Source of the DNA: Vermamoeba vermiformis
Lineage: Eukaryota > Tubulinea > Echinamoebida
DNA: 64,000 nucleotides
Assembly (NCBI GenBank): GCA_045837725.1
Contig: JBEWZL010000115.1
Span: 1 to 64,000, forward strand
Reading direction: 5' to 3'
This document shows positions 46,075 to 58,404 of this stretch, piece by piece; position 1 is the stretch's first letter, and each line of letters starts with the position of its first letter. The notes beneath the pieces were generated by a model. The model saw nothing but the letters and a program-made list of their open reading frames with translations, searched no databases and was not told where the DNA came from. Both the position numbers and the translations under genes were made by a program.

Positions 46075-46161
46075 TGTGTTCGCGAGTGAGTCAAAAGAAA
46101 AAACACGAAATTTTCAAAATTATAACATTTTGCAACGACACCAAGCCACGCATGACAAATT

Positions 46162-49100
46162 ATGAGCACGAAAAAGGTGTCTAATAGCAATGAAGAGCAA
46201 ACAGACTTGCCCAAACAACAAAAGATATTCAACAAATTAAGTGCCTCTTTGCAATTCTTCAGGAAAAAGCTTTTCCCAACACAAAATGAGGTAAATTAGC
46301 CAATAATACATCGGATGTAATTTTAGTAATATTTATTTTTTGATTGGCTCAGTTAGAATATTTTGATTAATTTTTTTGTGATTTTAACCAATTTTCCACT
46401 AGATCTTGGACCAGCAATTACGCACTATACTCAAAGCATACAACGCAAACGACAAGCAAGAATTTTTCCGTTTAATATCTCAATTTGAAAAGCGGCGAAA
46501 CGTGCCGTTTGAATTGACGTACTACGTTCTTGACACTCGCAAATTTTTCAGTACTTTGTTGCGCGATATAACAAAACATCCTGCTGACAAAGAGATCGTG
46601 ATTAGAATAGTCGACGCATTGATTAGCAGCTTTGAAAATGTTAGCCGAGAACGTGCACTCAAATTATTGCGATTTTATCAACTGCTCAGCTGCTTTGACG
46701 GTAAGTGTCTCATATTGTTATTAATCAAGCTAAATTTAAGCAATATTATACTCGTATTATCAATACTATTGCTCGACAAGTTGTTTTTTGTTTGACATTC
46801 TGACACGTGACTTTGCAGTGAATTTCGTGCAAGTATTTACAGCAAAAGGAGGCTACGAAGTACTCAATAAGCTGATCTTGAAATGGAATGATGAAGAATT
46901 CTTGACTTCCATCGTTGTAGTGCTCGGATCCACGATCATGTGTACGTGAAATACCAGTGTAAAATTACAAATATTAATTATTTACCGTAGTTATATCAAA
47001 ACCGAAAGTCGAGCAATATCACAGCTTAAAAGAGAATATTATCGATCACGCAGCTCGGAGTTTGGAGTCCAAATCATCGGTCGAATTCATCGTTCAAACA
47101 TTAATTTTGTTGTTCTTCACACCAGGTACGAAACAATGTTGGCGGATTATAGCGTGATGTTTAATATGCTTAATATCTAATACAGACAGTATATTGAACT
47201 ACGAGCGAGCAGTTCATTTGGGCATTCAAGCCATGAACACGTATCCCAACAACCGAATTGTATTGCACGCAGCTTATTTCCTGCTCGCAATTAGAATCAA
47301 AGGTACGTTAACGCTATTATATAACGATGTAAAATATGTATTATTATTAACACTTGCATAGAATTGTTCACAAAGTTCGCACCTAAGTTGAAAGATGTGC
47401 TGCGACCGTTGTTCACGAACGACCTCATCCACGTGACGAAAAATCCACCAGTGCCGAGGACGAGTTACATATTAGATGAAAGTGCGCAATTGTTATTGTC
47501 GCCTGAATACACCAATCGGAGTCAAGTACCTGAGTTACAGACGACAGAGCTGTTCTTCTTGGAAATGGCATTTATGTATTTGCAAAAGCATGGTAATTAC
47601 TTGTACCTCGCTGAATATCTCGTCTAATAACAAACAGATTCACCGGAGGAGTTGAAGTACTTTTTGGACAACAGAATCTTTGCGCTTATTATCAATGAAG
47701 TCAAGAACAGTTATTCTTTCGCTGCATTTCCGTTCAGGGCGTTGAGAGCAGCGACCAAATTTAGTAGGTTAAGAGACTACTTGGATAAAATAGACTAATT
47801 TTATTTAGTGCCGACGGTTTACTACACGGACATTGTGAATTTAACAAAGAAAATCATGTTGTCCGAATCAGCAATACCCGCGCGACATACATGCACGGTC
47901 CTATTCTCCACGCTTCAGTTCATGGACGAAGATGTCATCAGATCCACCGCTGAAGAAACTGTTTCAACAGTATTCGACAAGATTGACAAGAATATCAAAG
48001 ACAAGCGCACAATGCTGGCTGGAGTCACTCTTTTGCGCTTGTATTTCTCAATTTCTAGCTCGCCAATAGGTAAGGAGCGTTTTTTCCTTTTAAGGCAATT
48101 TCTCATGTCGGTCGATTAGTGGAGCAAATAATCCAGGAGACAGGCACGGCTGTGTTCCTGAATATGATCAAACAAGTGATTGCAGACAACGACAGAGATC
48201 GGATAGTGGAAGTGTTAATTATGCTCAAAGAATCCGCTACGTTCAGTCCACGTAAGTGTCACCCATAGTGCGATATATAGAACACCATTCATAACGTGCT
48301 CTTAGGTTGTCGCGAGTTCTTTGTCAGCCAGAAGTTCATTATGAGTGCTATTGACGTCATTAATGCGTTCCTTGGGCACGCGGAGGTATTGAACAAACTG
48401 ATCCGGTTATTCGTCAATTCCGTGTCTCAATATGGTACGTCTTAATCATCTAACTACTACAAATACACATCTTAATTGTATTATAGAGACATTATTCAAC
48501 CAGCTCTTTGAGTCTCCAATCTTCGCGTACATGACATCAATAATGGCGCGTTATCAGAAAGAAGAAAATATCTTGGACGCTGGCTGTAAATTTTTAGCAA
48601 CTTACGGCCTATATGGTAACTAACACAGGCATTATTTTATATTGATACTAACCGGTCTATCACACAGAATTGGGTCGAAAATCAGCACACTCGTTAAACA
48701 TCATTCGACAACTGTACGATATCATCAAAGACATGGACTCGCCTGTAGTTATTGAAAGTGCGCTATTCACTCTTGTACATTTCTTAAGCGGCACTCCAGG
48801 TGAGTGCACAAGAGATTTATTTTTATCATTTTGTTCTAACCTTCACGTTGACAACAGCGAAGTCCGAACATACGTTAGAAGATAGTCAATACGAGTTACT
48901 CAGTAGGCGATTGGCCACTGCCTTGTGCGTTCATCAAGATAGGCCAGAGATGTTCAAAAATGCCTCGAAGGTGTTGTATTTCATGTGCCTTCAAGGCAAG
49001 GGCCACAACATCAAAGAAGAGCACGTGAAAGATATTCTCGAAGGACTAGACGCATATAGAACGCAGCCTATTGACGGCAGTGAGATGTCGCTGTCCCATA

Positions 49101-51281
49101 TCATTGCAATGTTGCTGACAGTGACGTCGTTGCGTAAGTTATTTGACACGTGTCACATCAATTCTAATCACACGACGCAGCCTCGATGAAAGAGAATCCA
49201 CTGAATGACAAGGCTTATGATTTCATTATGGATGTCGTCAAGAATAACTTGGACGAGGCTTTCAGGCTGCGATTCTTCATGGCGTTGTCTGACACTCAAA
49301 TCACCACCAACAGTAAGCGCGAATGAGTACTGATAATGCATTATGCAGATATTGAACTGACTTTGATTTCAGCTGAGAATGTGACGAGGTTGATGGACCG
49401 AGGTGTGCTGCCTATTCTCCTCGAATACATCGAACAGCACCTGAAACACGAGCAGTTAGGATTTGCACATAATGTCATGGCTAAGCTGTGCGCTATTCGT
49501 AAGTGCAACGTGCAGTCTAAGTGGTCGATCTAACAACTCTTATTTAGCTGAAAACATTCCCACGGTTGCTGATCACGGCATGCCGCTAATATTCCGCAGT
49601 TTCCAAGAACAGAAAAACAACGACATGCTTCATCATTATGGTCTGAAGGCACTGGCAATGATGAGTCAATCAGGTACGACAAACCCTCTATTCTGCTCGC
49701 GAGTTAATAACATTTTGACAGATGCCATTAAACGTCGCTTTGGACGTGTTAGCATCGCATTGACACTCGAGACTATGAGCACGTTCATTGACATCCCTGA
49801 GATAGTCATCAACGGCACAGTAGCGCTATTTAATCTTGCCGTCGGATCTTGTAAGTATTGTTTGTCTTGCCCTTATATGGCTAACGCGATCACTATTAAG
49901 CTCCGAGTGTACGCATTGACATGCATACTTTGCACGGCATTCATACGTTGATGAAAATATTGAGGCACAGACTGCCTATGGTCGTCAAAAACAACGTCAT
50001 TTTGTTGTTGCGAGTCCTTTGTTCATATGGTAAATAGCTCTACTTGCCTTCCTATGCACTACTAATCAGTACCTTTAGATGAGAATTGCATTGATTTCTT
50101 GGAAGAGAATGGATTGGAAGAGCTGTTGAATGTAGCCAAGCAATTCCCAGAAGAGAAATCAATGATCGGCGAGATATTAGTGACCATTGGTGTCGTTGTC
50201 GAGGCTGAATACAAGAACAGTCAGTTGTGTAAGTTGATTGAGCCAGCTTTCAAAGTAAAATCTGTCGGATCTAACAATGTTCGCAGTGGATTACCTCAAG
50301 AAGAGCGGCGAGTACATCATTCAATTCGCTAGAAACGCACTAAAAATGTCGTTGGAAATCAAAACACGTGCAGCGAACTTGCTTTCAGATTTGTCATTCC
50401 ACAGTGAGTGTTTGACATGTGTCATTTGAGCTGCTGTCTAATCTTCGAGTAGATTTCCTCGTTAGTTCCATACTTAGCAATGGTGGTCTGGGCGCGGTGC
50501 TCGATTGCTACACAATGCACGCGGACGATGTTGCTTTGGTGGCAAATGTACTGCGCTTGTTGCTCAACTGTTCGCGCACTGACGCATTTTGTAAGTACCT
50601 CCGCTTTAGCTGTCTCGAGGCTAGTATTAATAACATCGTTAGACAACACGGTGTCATTGGCCACAGTCAACACGATTATCATTCCAATGATGATGACGCA
50701 CTTGGACGATCATCTCAACGACGAAGAAACTTCGTTCAATCAAATGTACCCCGCTGGTTTCTTTGCTAATCTTATTCAATTTGGCGGCGATTACAACAAG
50801 TGGCACCTCGACATCCCACAGCTGGCCAGTCGTATTCTCGTGGTCATTGAAAAACACTCGTCACACGCACAGCTGTTATATCACTGCTTCAGATTAATAC
50901 GAGACTTGGCTAAAGGTGCGTTGTGAATCGTCATGACTATGCAAATGAGCTTATGAATAACTGTTTGAACAGAGCCGAGGGTGGTGCCCATCATCGCAGA
51001 GAAGCTGGATGTGTTGATGTCGAAGCTGAAAGATAAGAACTTCAATATAGAAGCATTGCAAGCCGCTGGCATGGAGCTCATGGCACAGGTTTGCAGCTTA
51101 GGTATGTTACGTGTCTATCAGCGCCGAATGACCTACTGATGATTGATTGATAGATGCCGGTTTGAATCAATTCGTCATTCTGAACGGCAGTGAATGGATG
51201 GAGCAAATTAAAACAGAATACAGTTCTAATCAACGAATTGGCACGGCGTACGACAAAATTACGAAGGCTTTGCACAAATAA
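46162..51281 (+). CDS. Long armadillo-type helical-repeat protein
   Basis: ATG 46162 to TAA 51279 with more than twenty short exons. Translated exons give repeated two- or three-helix units (ERALKLLRFYQLLSCFDVNF, TSIVVVLGSTIM, VTRLMDRGVLPILLEYIEQH, IPTVADHGMPLIFRSFQEQK then HHYGLKALAMMSQSG), the pattern of ARM/HEAT repeats. The N-terminus is basic and Gln/Asn-rich. I cannot name the orthologue; length is roughly 1,200 residues. A role as a scaffold or transport adaptor is likely for the class. Its introns include GACACGTGTC (49145), GACATGTGTC (50413), CCTTTTAAGG (48086) and CCTTATATGG (49871). Confidence 0.72.
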
Positions 51282-51405
51282 AATCTGCTTCAGATTTTGT
51301 AATTGACAGCCTGTCACATTTCGCGGTATCGAATCAGCAATAATTCATTCTCAATTGATTCACTTTGTTAGAGCGCACGCTAATTGTTTTCTCCAATTAT
51401 AAACA

Positions 51406-52816
51406 ATGGAGATCGGTGAATTGGCCCAATTGTTTGAGCTTGGATCGCAGCTGTTTTCATTAGGAAAAGACGACGAAGCATTAAAAACGTTCGAAAAGGC
51501 CCTGAGTTTATCACAACAGCATGGAGATAAGGTAACAATTGAGGTGTCACATATTTAATTAAAATGATTATTTGTCAATTTGAAAAAATCAATATAATTA
51601 GAGCGACTTACCATTCGTAGACAAATATTGTTATATTTACGAACAACAATCCCGTATTTTTTTGCTGTATTAATAACTGAGATCCACTGTAGGAAAGCGA
51701 AGCTAACGTACTCGTCAGCTTAGGCATGCTTCATTATTCGCAAGGAGATTTTGAAAAGAGTCTTCAGCACCATCAGAATTCAGCGAAAGTATTCAAAGAG
51801 GTAAGAGCTCTTCGTTACGATTGAAATGTTGCTGATCCGTTCAATGTCAGTTAAGTAACGAGCAACAGCTGGGGCAAGCACTTAAAACAATAGGCGTGAT
51901 TCAATTAGGACTGGGATTTGTAGACAAAGCAGTGCATGTATTAAACATCGCACAGACTTTGGCGACAAAAACAAACGACCAAGAGACACTAGGCGAAATT
52001 GACGATGCACTCAAAAGAGCCAATCGATTCACAAATATAATGACACAAAAAGTACGTTATTGGTTTGTTTATTACCTCTAACAGCTGCTACAGAAATTAG
52101 AACAGCCAATTAATGGTATAAAACGAAGTCTCGGTTCACCAAGTCAATTGAAGAACAAACGAGCCGTGTCTATTGTCACATCACCAATGAACAATGACGA
52201 GAACAGTGAGCGTAAGTACAGCGACCCTAAATCGAGTGGCCGGTTACATTGTTTAACACGTGTCATCTTCAACTAACGACATTTTCAACGCAGAACGAGC
52301 AGCAATCGAGGAACTTTTTTTAGAAGGAGTTGAGCACTTCGATGAACAGCACTTTGAACAAGCAATCATCTTATTTGAACGGGCCCTAGCATTGGCGCAG
52401 AAGATTAACGATTCTGTCAAACAAGCGGATCTACTCACGAACATTGCCGGGGCTTATTATTGCATGGAACCGTTTGGAACAGTGTAAGTATTGATTACGA
52501 TTCAGGGTTTGTTGCAAAGGATCGAATATGTACATATACTTTCTGAAACAATTTGTAACGTGTTATAATTAGGGAGCCCAAAGTCATGCATTTGTATCAA
52601 CAAGCAATGAACATTTATCACACCGCAAAGAATTTGAAGGGCGAGGCACGCGTGCTGCGGAACTTGGGCAATGTGTTTTTGAACCTCGCAAACAACAAAC
52701 TCGCTGCTGAAGTGCTGTCTACTGCCGTGCAATTAGCTCGCGAGGCAGGTGATAGTAATGCTGAACAATCGGCACTAGAATTGTATAATAGGGCCAATCA
52801 GAGAATGAATTTTTAG
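51406..52816 (+). CDS. Tetratricopeptide-repeat protein
   Basis: ATG 51406, seven exons, TAG 52814. TPR units are clear: LFSLGKDDEALKTFEKALSL, LGMLHYSQGDFEKSLQHHQN, LGLGFVDKAVHVLNIAQTLA, FDEQHFEQAIILFERALALA and LGNVFLNLANNKLAAEVLST. Two arrays are separated by a less ordered linker (INGIKRSLGSPSQLKNKRAV). About 320 residues, soluble. The spacing recalls the GPSM/kinesin-light-chain class, but no specific orthologue is recognised. A last-array intron carries AACACGTGTC at 52255. Confidence 0.78.
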
Positions 52817-53075
52817 ATAGATCCGAAAAAATTTATTAGAACACACTCTGTCCTGGTCTGTTCTTGGTTCCTGCACGCGTGAATTTGACATTTAAAAGGC
52901 TGATCAAATCTAAGAGAACGTCGCGTGAAATTTAGAAGTCACTTTGCCTAATTTAGTAATTAATAACCAAGGCTCGCGACGGCTCCTCAGTGCTGGTACT
53001 TAAAATGATCGTAATCGATTGGTCATTCTAACAATTACTACAAATTCAACAACACAACTAATACAGCAGCTAGCC

Positions 53076-53715
53076 ATGGGCAATTATTTTTCAAACAAGC
53101 CGATTAAATCTGACTTGAGCGTTGTCGATAATGTCGATTTGACGCGTTATATTGGCAAGTGGTACGAAATTGCACGAGTACCTATTCCGTTCGCAGAGCC
53201 TGAGCACTCAAAGAACGTGATCGAGACTTACACTTGGAACAAAGACGATCCGACTGTTATTGATGTCCGCACTGACATGGACGTCCATGGAAAGCACAAA
53301 GTAATCACTCAGAAGTTGTGGTCTGTTTCCAGCTCGAATTCTAAGCTCAAGGTAAGCGTAATTATTATTGCAACAAATTTGAGTTAATTTTTATGCGCTC
53401 GAACTTGTTTCTGAGTGCTCATAAAATGGTCAATATATTTAAGAAAGTGTGTAATAATTAGTATAATTACAGGTACAATTTTTCTGGCCCACGAAATTGG
53501 ATTACTGGATTTTGGAATTAGATGCCAATTATCAATGGGCTGTAGTGGGTCATCCAAATCGCAAATATGCTTGGATCTTGAATAGACAGCCTAAGATGGA
53601 GCGTGGTACTTACGAGACATTGACCGGCCTGTTAGAACGAAAACACGGATTTAGTGTAAAGGATCTTCAAATGACTCCTCAAGATGAGCGCCTTGATAAT
53701 CCTCAAGAGGCATAA
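53076..53715 (+). CDS. Blc/apolipoprotein D-type lipocalin, probably N-myristoylated
   Basis: Two exons, ATG 53076 to TAA 53713. Core motifs: NVDLTRYIGKWYEIARVPIP (the first lipocalin motif, GxWYEIAR), VQFFWPTKLDYWILELDANYQWAVVGHPNRKYAWILNRQ (kept as separate pieces: LDYWILELDANYQWAVVG then RKYAWILNR), all as in bacterial Blc and plant temperature-induced lipocalins. Length is about 180 residues. Unlike bacterial Blc there is no lipobox or signal peptide; instead the protein starts MGNYFS, a standard N-myristoylation pattern (Gly2, Ser6). It should bind fatty acids or lysolipids on the cytosolic face of membranes. Confidence 0.88.
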
Positions 53716-53867
53716 ATATGGTACATTTGTGTTCTTGAGAATCGATGTATATAATTTATGTAAATAAACTGTCGATTTGTGCAGGAAAAAAAATTTTGTT
53801 TCTGGATGCATTTGAAATCAAAATCCTTCGCTGATACCTCAATTAATTCAGCGTATCTTGTATATCA

Positions 53868-56418
53868 ATGAAGTATTTAATTATAGCAAGCTTATTGCTG
53901 TATTGTCTGGCGCGTGCTGCGCGATACCAGCCGAACTGGGATTCGCTAAATTCAAGGACTAATCCTGAATGGTATGACGATGCGAAATTTGGAATATTTA
54001 TTCATTGGGTATGTATAATATACAATTAGTGTTGCTACAAGATTTGTTAGCATTAAATTATGAAAAATTTTGCAAATCTACAACCTGTGTTTGACACGAC
54101 AATATCATCAATCGCATTATTAACATTACTAAAAATTAGGGTGTATATTCCGTACCATCGTGGGGTAATTATCAATTTCGGATCTGATTTTTCAAATTCA
54201 GTAAAATTAAAGTACTTTGAACTACAGCGCCAGTCGGTACTTACGAAGAGTGGTATTGGATGTGGCTCGAACAAGATATTGCAGCTGGTAATGGCTCAGT
54301 ACTACAATTTCATCGCGAGAACTACGGCCTTAATTTTGAGTATCAAGGTACATCCGCCTTAAACGCAAGTACTTCGCTAATTCATATTGCTGCTAGATTT
54401 CGCTCCTATGTTTAGAGCAGAATTATTTGATCCTAATTATTGGGCCTATATTCTTGCCAAATCCGGAGCCAAGTATGTCGTGCCTACATCCAAGCATCAC
54501 GTAAGTACAGCGTCTAATAATACTTCTTTTATATACAACTGATGATTTTACTATAGGAAGGCTTTACTCTTTGGAAATCAGCTCAAAGCTGGAACTGGAA
54601 TGCAGTTGACAACGGACCTCATCGAGATCTGCTCAAGTACGCTTAATGCATTTACAGTGTAATTACAGGCCATTAACACGAGTTACAGGGACATGCTCGA
54701 CGCGGTAGAGGCACAAGGACTGCACCGTGCCTTGTACTTCTCGCTGTACGAGTGGTTCAATCCTCTCTATCGCGGTCCTCGCCCGCACGATTACGTCGAG
54801 CAGGTCATGTTGCCGCAACTGTACGACGTCGTCACTAATTACAGACCTGGTATGATTGCTGCTATAGTGTTGTAGGTATCAAGTAGACTAACTTCCACGA
54901 TCAGACTACATCTTCGCTGATGGTGAATGGGAGCACTCGTCAGGTAAAGACATCGCATTCACAGTGTAAAACAAATGCTTATTGTGAGACAGAGTTCTGG
55001 AACAGCACTGACTTCATCGCGTGGTTGTACAATGTAAGCACATTCGCTGTTGACGGCGCTGCTTTTTTTGGTTGACACTTTGACTCGTAGGACTCGCCTG
55101 TCAAAGATTCAGTCGTGGTGAATGATCGCTGGGGCAATGACTGCAAGTAAGTGTCAACATACTCAGTGATGTCTGTGCTAATGATGACTTTAGGGGCAAG
55201 AACGGTGGTGCATTCACAGCCGAATACGATGGTGAAGTGTGGTGGGATCACAAATGGGAAGAGAACTCGGGTGAGTAACGACAAAATTGGAGTTATTCCT
55301 AAACTAGTCTAGTCGCTCAAATACTAACTGTGGCGAGTAGGTCTCGACGTGTTCTCGTTTGGTCTGAACAGAGCCTCTCAACTGGCCAACTATTCCACGC
55401 CGCGCCAAGCACTTCACTTGCTCGTGCGCACTGTCTCCAACGGCGGCAATTATCTGCTGGACTTTGGCCCCACAGCTGATGGGCGCATGCCACTGTTGGT
55501 GCAAGACCGATTGTTGAGCATTGGTGAGTGGTTGGGCGTCAACGGCGATGCAATTTACCGAACACGACCTTGGGGCGTGAGAAATGAACCAGCGCATAAT
55601 CACACGTGGGTCTATTACACGCGCGACAAGCACTCGACTAGCATTGTCTACGCCACATTTTTGAGCTGGAAGTCGAACAATCTGTTGCTCACCGTGCCTG
55701 AGCCTTCGTCGAACACAGTCATCACTTTGTTAGGCCACAACAAGCCCTTGAGCTACAAATACAACGCTTCTGAAGGACTTCACATTACACTGCCACAGTT
55801 GACGTAAGTATCCCCTCGCACATTATGTCGTGCTAATGGTTGCGTAGCCCCGAAGAAATTCCCAGTCGGCACATGTGGTCCCTCAAGTTGACAGGTGTCA
55901 AAGGCTTGCCTTCACTTGTGCCCGTGCAAAACTTCTACAGTCAAAACTTCTCCGACAACGCACTCTGCAGCAACAGCAGCTGTGTTGCATACGTCAAGTC
56001 ACTGCCCAATGGCTTTTACTCCGTGGAGAATTTCGAGGGCATTTTGATGAAAGATAATATCGACGGCACTGTTCCTTTGCACTTGTTCTATTCGAAGCTG
56101 CGCAAGGACTTTGCCTCAGTGACGAACAAGTCGGTATTCAATGGTGACACGAGCTATCAGTACTTGGGCATTCAGGGCTACGTCTACAAGTACCAGACAC
56201 GACCTGGTCTGATTTCACTCGATCTATATTACAACGCGCAGCTCACTGACTTCTTCCTGTTGGGCACTCCCGTAAGTACTGCACTGGTCATGGTTACAGG
56301 GGAGCTAATCTTTTTTCATCAGGAATCAAAGCAGCAAGCACTACAGAGTGGCTACAAATTCGTTGGCACTCAAGGCTGGGCTTTTGGTGGGCCTTATTAT
56401 GACAACATTTTCTTGTAA
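53868..56418 (+). CDS. Secreted alpha-L-fucosidase (GH29)
   Basis: ATG 53868 starts a signal peptide ([20 protein letters not shown]). GH29 landmarks follow across about ten exons: [58 protein letters not shown], and the nucleophile loop [12 protein letters not shown], where Asp of ADGEW aligns with the GH29 catalytic Asp; FGLNRAS and [15 protein letters not shown] complete the barrel. A C-terminal beta-domain (about 250 residues) ends [10 protein letters not shown] at TAA 56416. It hydrolyses terminal alpha-L-fucose from glycans in lysosome or outside the cell. Confidence 0.92.
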
Positions 56419-56472
56419 ATAGCTATTAAAGTACTAGTCCTATCTCTAATGCATGTCAGTTGTCCAAAATAT

Positions 56473-58187
56473 TTACACGAGCATTTCCAATGCAATAGTT
56501 ACAACTACAATGACTGTAGCTAGACACACCATGTACTGAAAGAACAACAATGGTGAAAGAATGCGTGTCTGAATGTCAGTCTTGCTCATCTGACAGATGA
56601 CAATCAGACTCAGATTGGTGGGCATTGCAGGCTGTATTAGCAGCACGAACACGAATATAGGGTCGTCTGGTAATATTCCAAGCTTCATCATGATGGTGGC
56701 AATCAGAAAGCCAACTTTCATACAGTGAGAATATGTTCAACACGTAATTGTTGTGTACTTACTGCCTCCCATGATGACGAGTCTAGCCACGACATTCAAC
56801 GCAATGATGAGCGGTGTTAGCTTCTGATCTGTGTCCCCGAGTGATGTACTCAGCTTGGGGCCATAAGCGAGACTAGCACCTAACAAGAGCAGCACACCGG
56901 GCACATTAATCTCGCCTAGTAAGCATTAGCTCGCGTGTGAATTAACTGGCCCTCGTACCCATCATGCTGAGCGAGTCGATGATGAATGACAGAGGCGCAT
57001 TGGCTCCAAACAACAGTCGTTGAAGTGGTGGAATAACCACAATGAATATCGCGACTAGCACTGCGATGAAATTGGGATTGAAGACCTATGAATGACGTAT
57101 TACAATCACGATGGCGGTGAGAGCACTTAACGGTACTTTTGTTCGCTCACCTGTTTGAACTGAGGGCTCTGCATCGCCGTGAAGAGCTGTTTGTACCACG
57201 TGCGTGCGCCGTAAGTGATGACGCTGCCGTCAGGTAATGTGTTGACATTAGGACTCGTCGCCTCATCGATGTTATTCTCGTCTTGTTCGTTCTCTGAAAT
57301 GACACTGCTGTCATCGAGTGACACGCTGACACTTGTCACACCTGCAGGGGTTTGAGACCCTTCTTCGATGTTGCTCGTGGCTGACACACTGTCATCTAAC
57401 TTCTTGTGCTTCAAATCACTTTCTAATTATGATATTAATGGTAAGCATTGTAGTTGAATGCTAATAGCTTAACGTACCCATTTCAGCGTGGCTTTTGCTA
57501 AGGTAATTGTAGCCCCAAGTCCACATAAATGTCGCCATAATCGACATGTACATGCCTACATAGGCAATACCACGTGTGCCCGCTGTTTTGTCGTCTGAAA
57601 AGGGTGCAATGTCCTTGGCCTGATCGGTGTCAGTGCCCGTTCATTAAAGAGGATTTTATGGACTTACAATTGCAATTACGATGACCAATGGTATGCTAGT
57701 AGTATTGTTAAACACTAGACTGGCTATAAACACCTTCCTAATGTCTTTCTCGATTTTAAAAACTGACGAACGAGTTAGATCTTATCAGCCATTAAACGAG
57801 CCACTTACTTTTGCATATTAAGAAGCCAACAGTGTATGCGAGACCTACAATAATTGGAGGAAAAATAATGATTGGCCAGCTCTGTAGCATGTGATGCAAA
57901 CTAATGCCTCCGATCGACACAAAAATCAAGCACGGCGAAAAGACATTGAATATCAACTGCATGTGAATATTAGCTAATTATAAAATGAATTATTAAACAT
58001 GTATCATGAAGAGGAAATTTAGCCAAATATTTTAACCAAAATGGGATCTGCCCTCTACCTTGCTTAGTGCAGTGCGTATGTGAGGATTGAGCAGGTCAGA
58101 TCTTTCTAAAATTATTCCGGTGGCTGCTACAATAGCTGCTTTAATCACAGCCAATGATGAGTATCTCGCAATCGCCAGTGCGCTCAT
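56473..58187 (-). CDS. Auxin-efflux-carrier-family (PIN/PILS-like) membrane transporter
   Basis: ATG 58187, TAA 56473, with about nine short exons. The N-terminal helices (SSLAVIKAAIVAATGIILER, then LIFNVFSPCLIFVSIGGI) show the family NxxxPCLIF step; a long hydrophilic loop with Ser/Thr/Asp-rich sequence (57127-57414) splits the ten-helix protein; the C-terminal helices (VGFLIATIMMKLGILPDDPI then FVFVLLIQPAMPTNLSLI) match the conserved PxxxP end. PILS proteins sit in the ER membrane; members of this family move auxin or other organic acids by secondary transport. The substrate in a non-plant protist is unknown. Confidence 0.83.
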
Positions 58188-58206
58188 TTACGCGTTCGCA
58201 CCGCAC

Positions 58207-58232
58207 AAATAAATAAATAAATAATATATATA
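58207..58232. repeat. Short AT-rich simple repeat
   Basis: (AAAT)n followed by (AT)n in the gap between the transporter start and the end of the RING gene. A plain microsatellite with no further structure. Confidence 0.7.
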
Positions 58233-58404
58233 TTACAAATGGTGAACTATGCACATCAGGTGTTGTTATTGTGGCTCGAATGGAAAAAAGATGTCAAATT
58301 AATAATTCCACATTTAAACACACGACAGCACCGTACTACATGCAACGAATTTACTTTGCTATATACAATTAAACATTATGTACACCTAGACTGCATTGAG
58401 CCGA

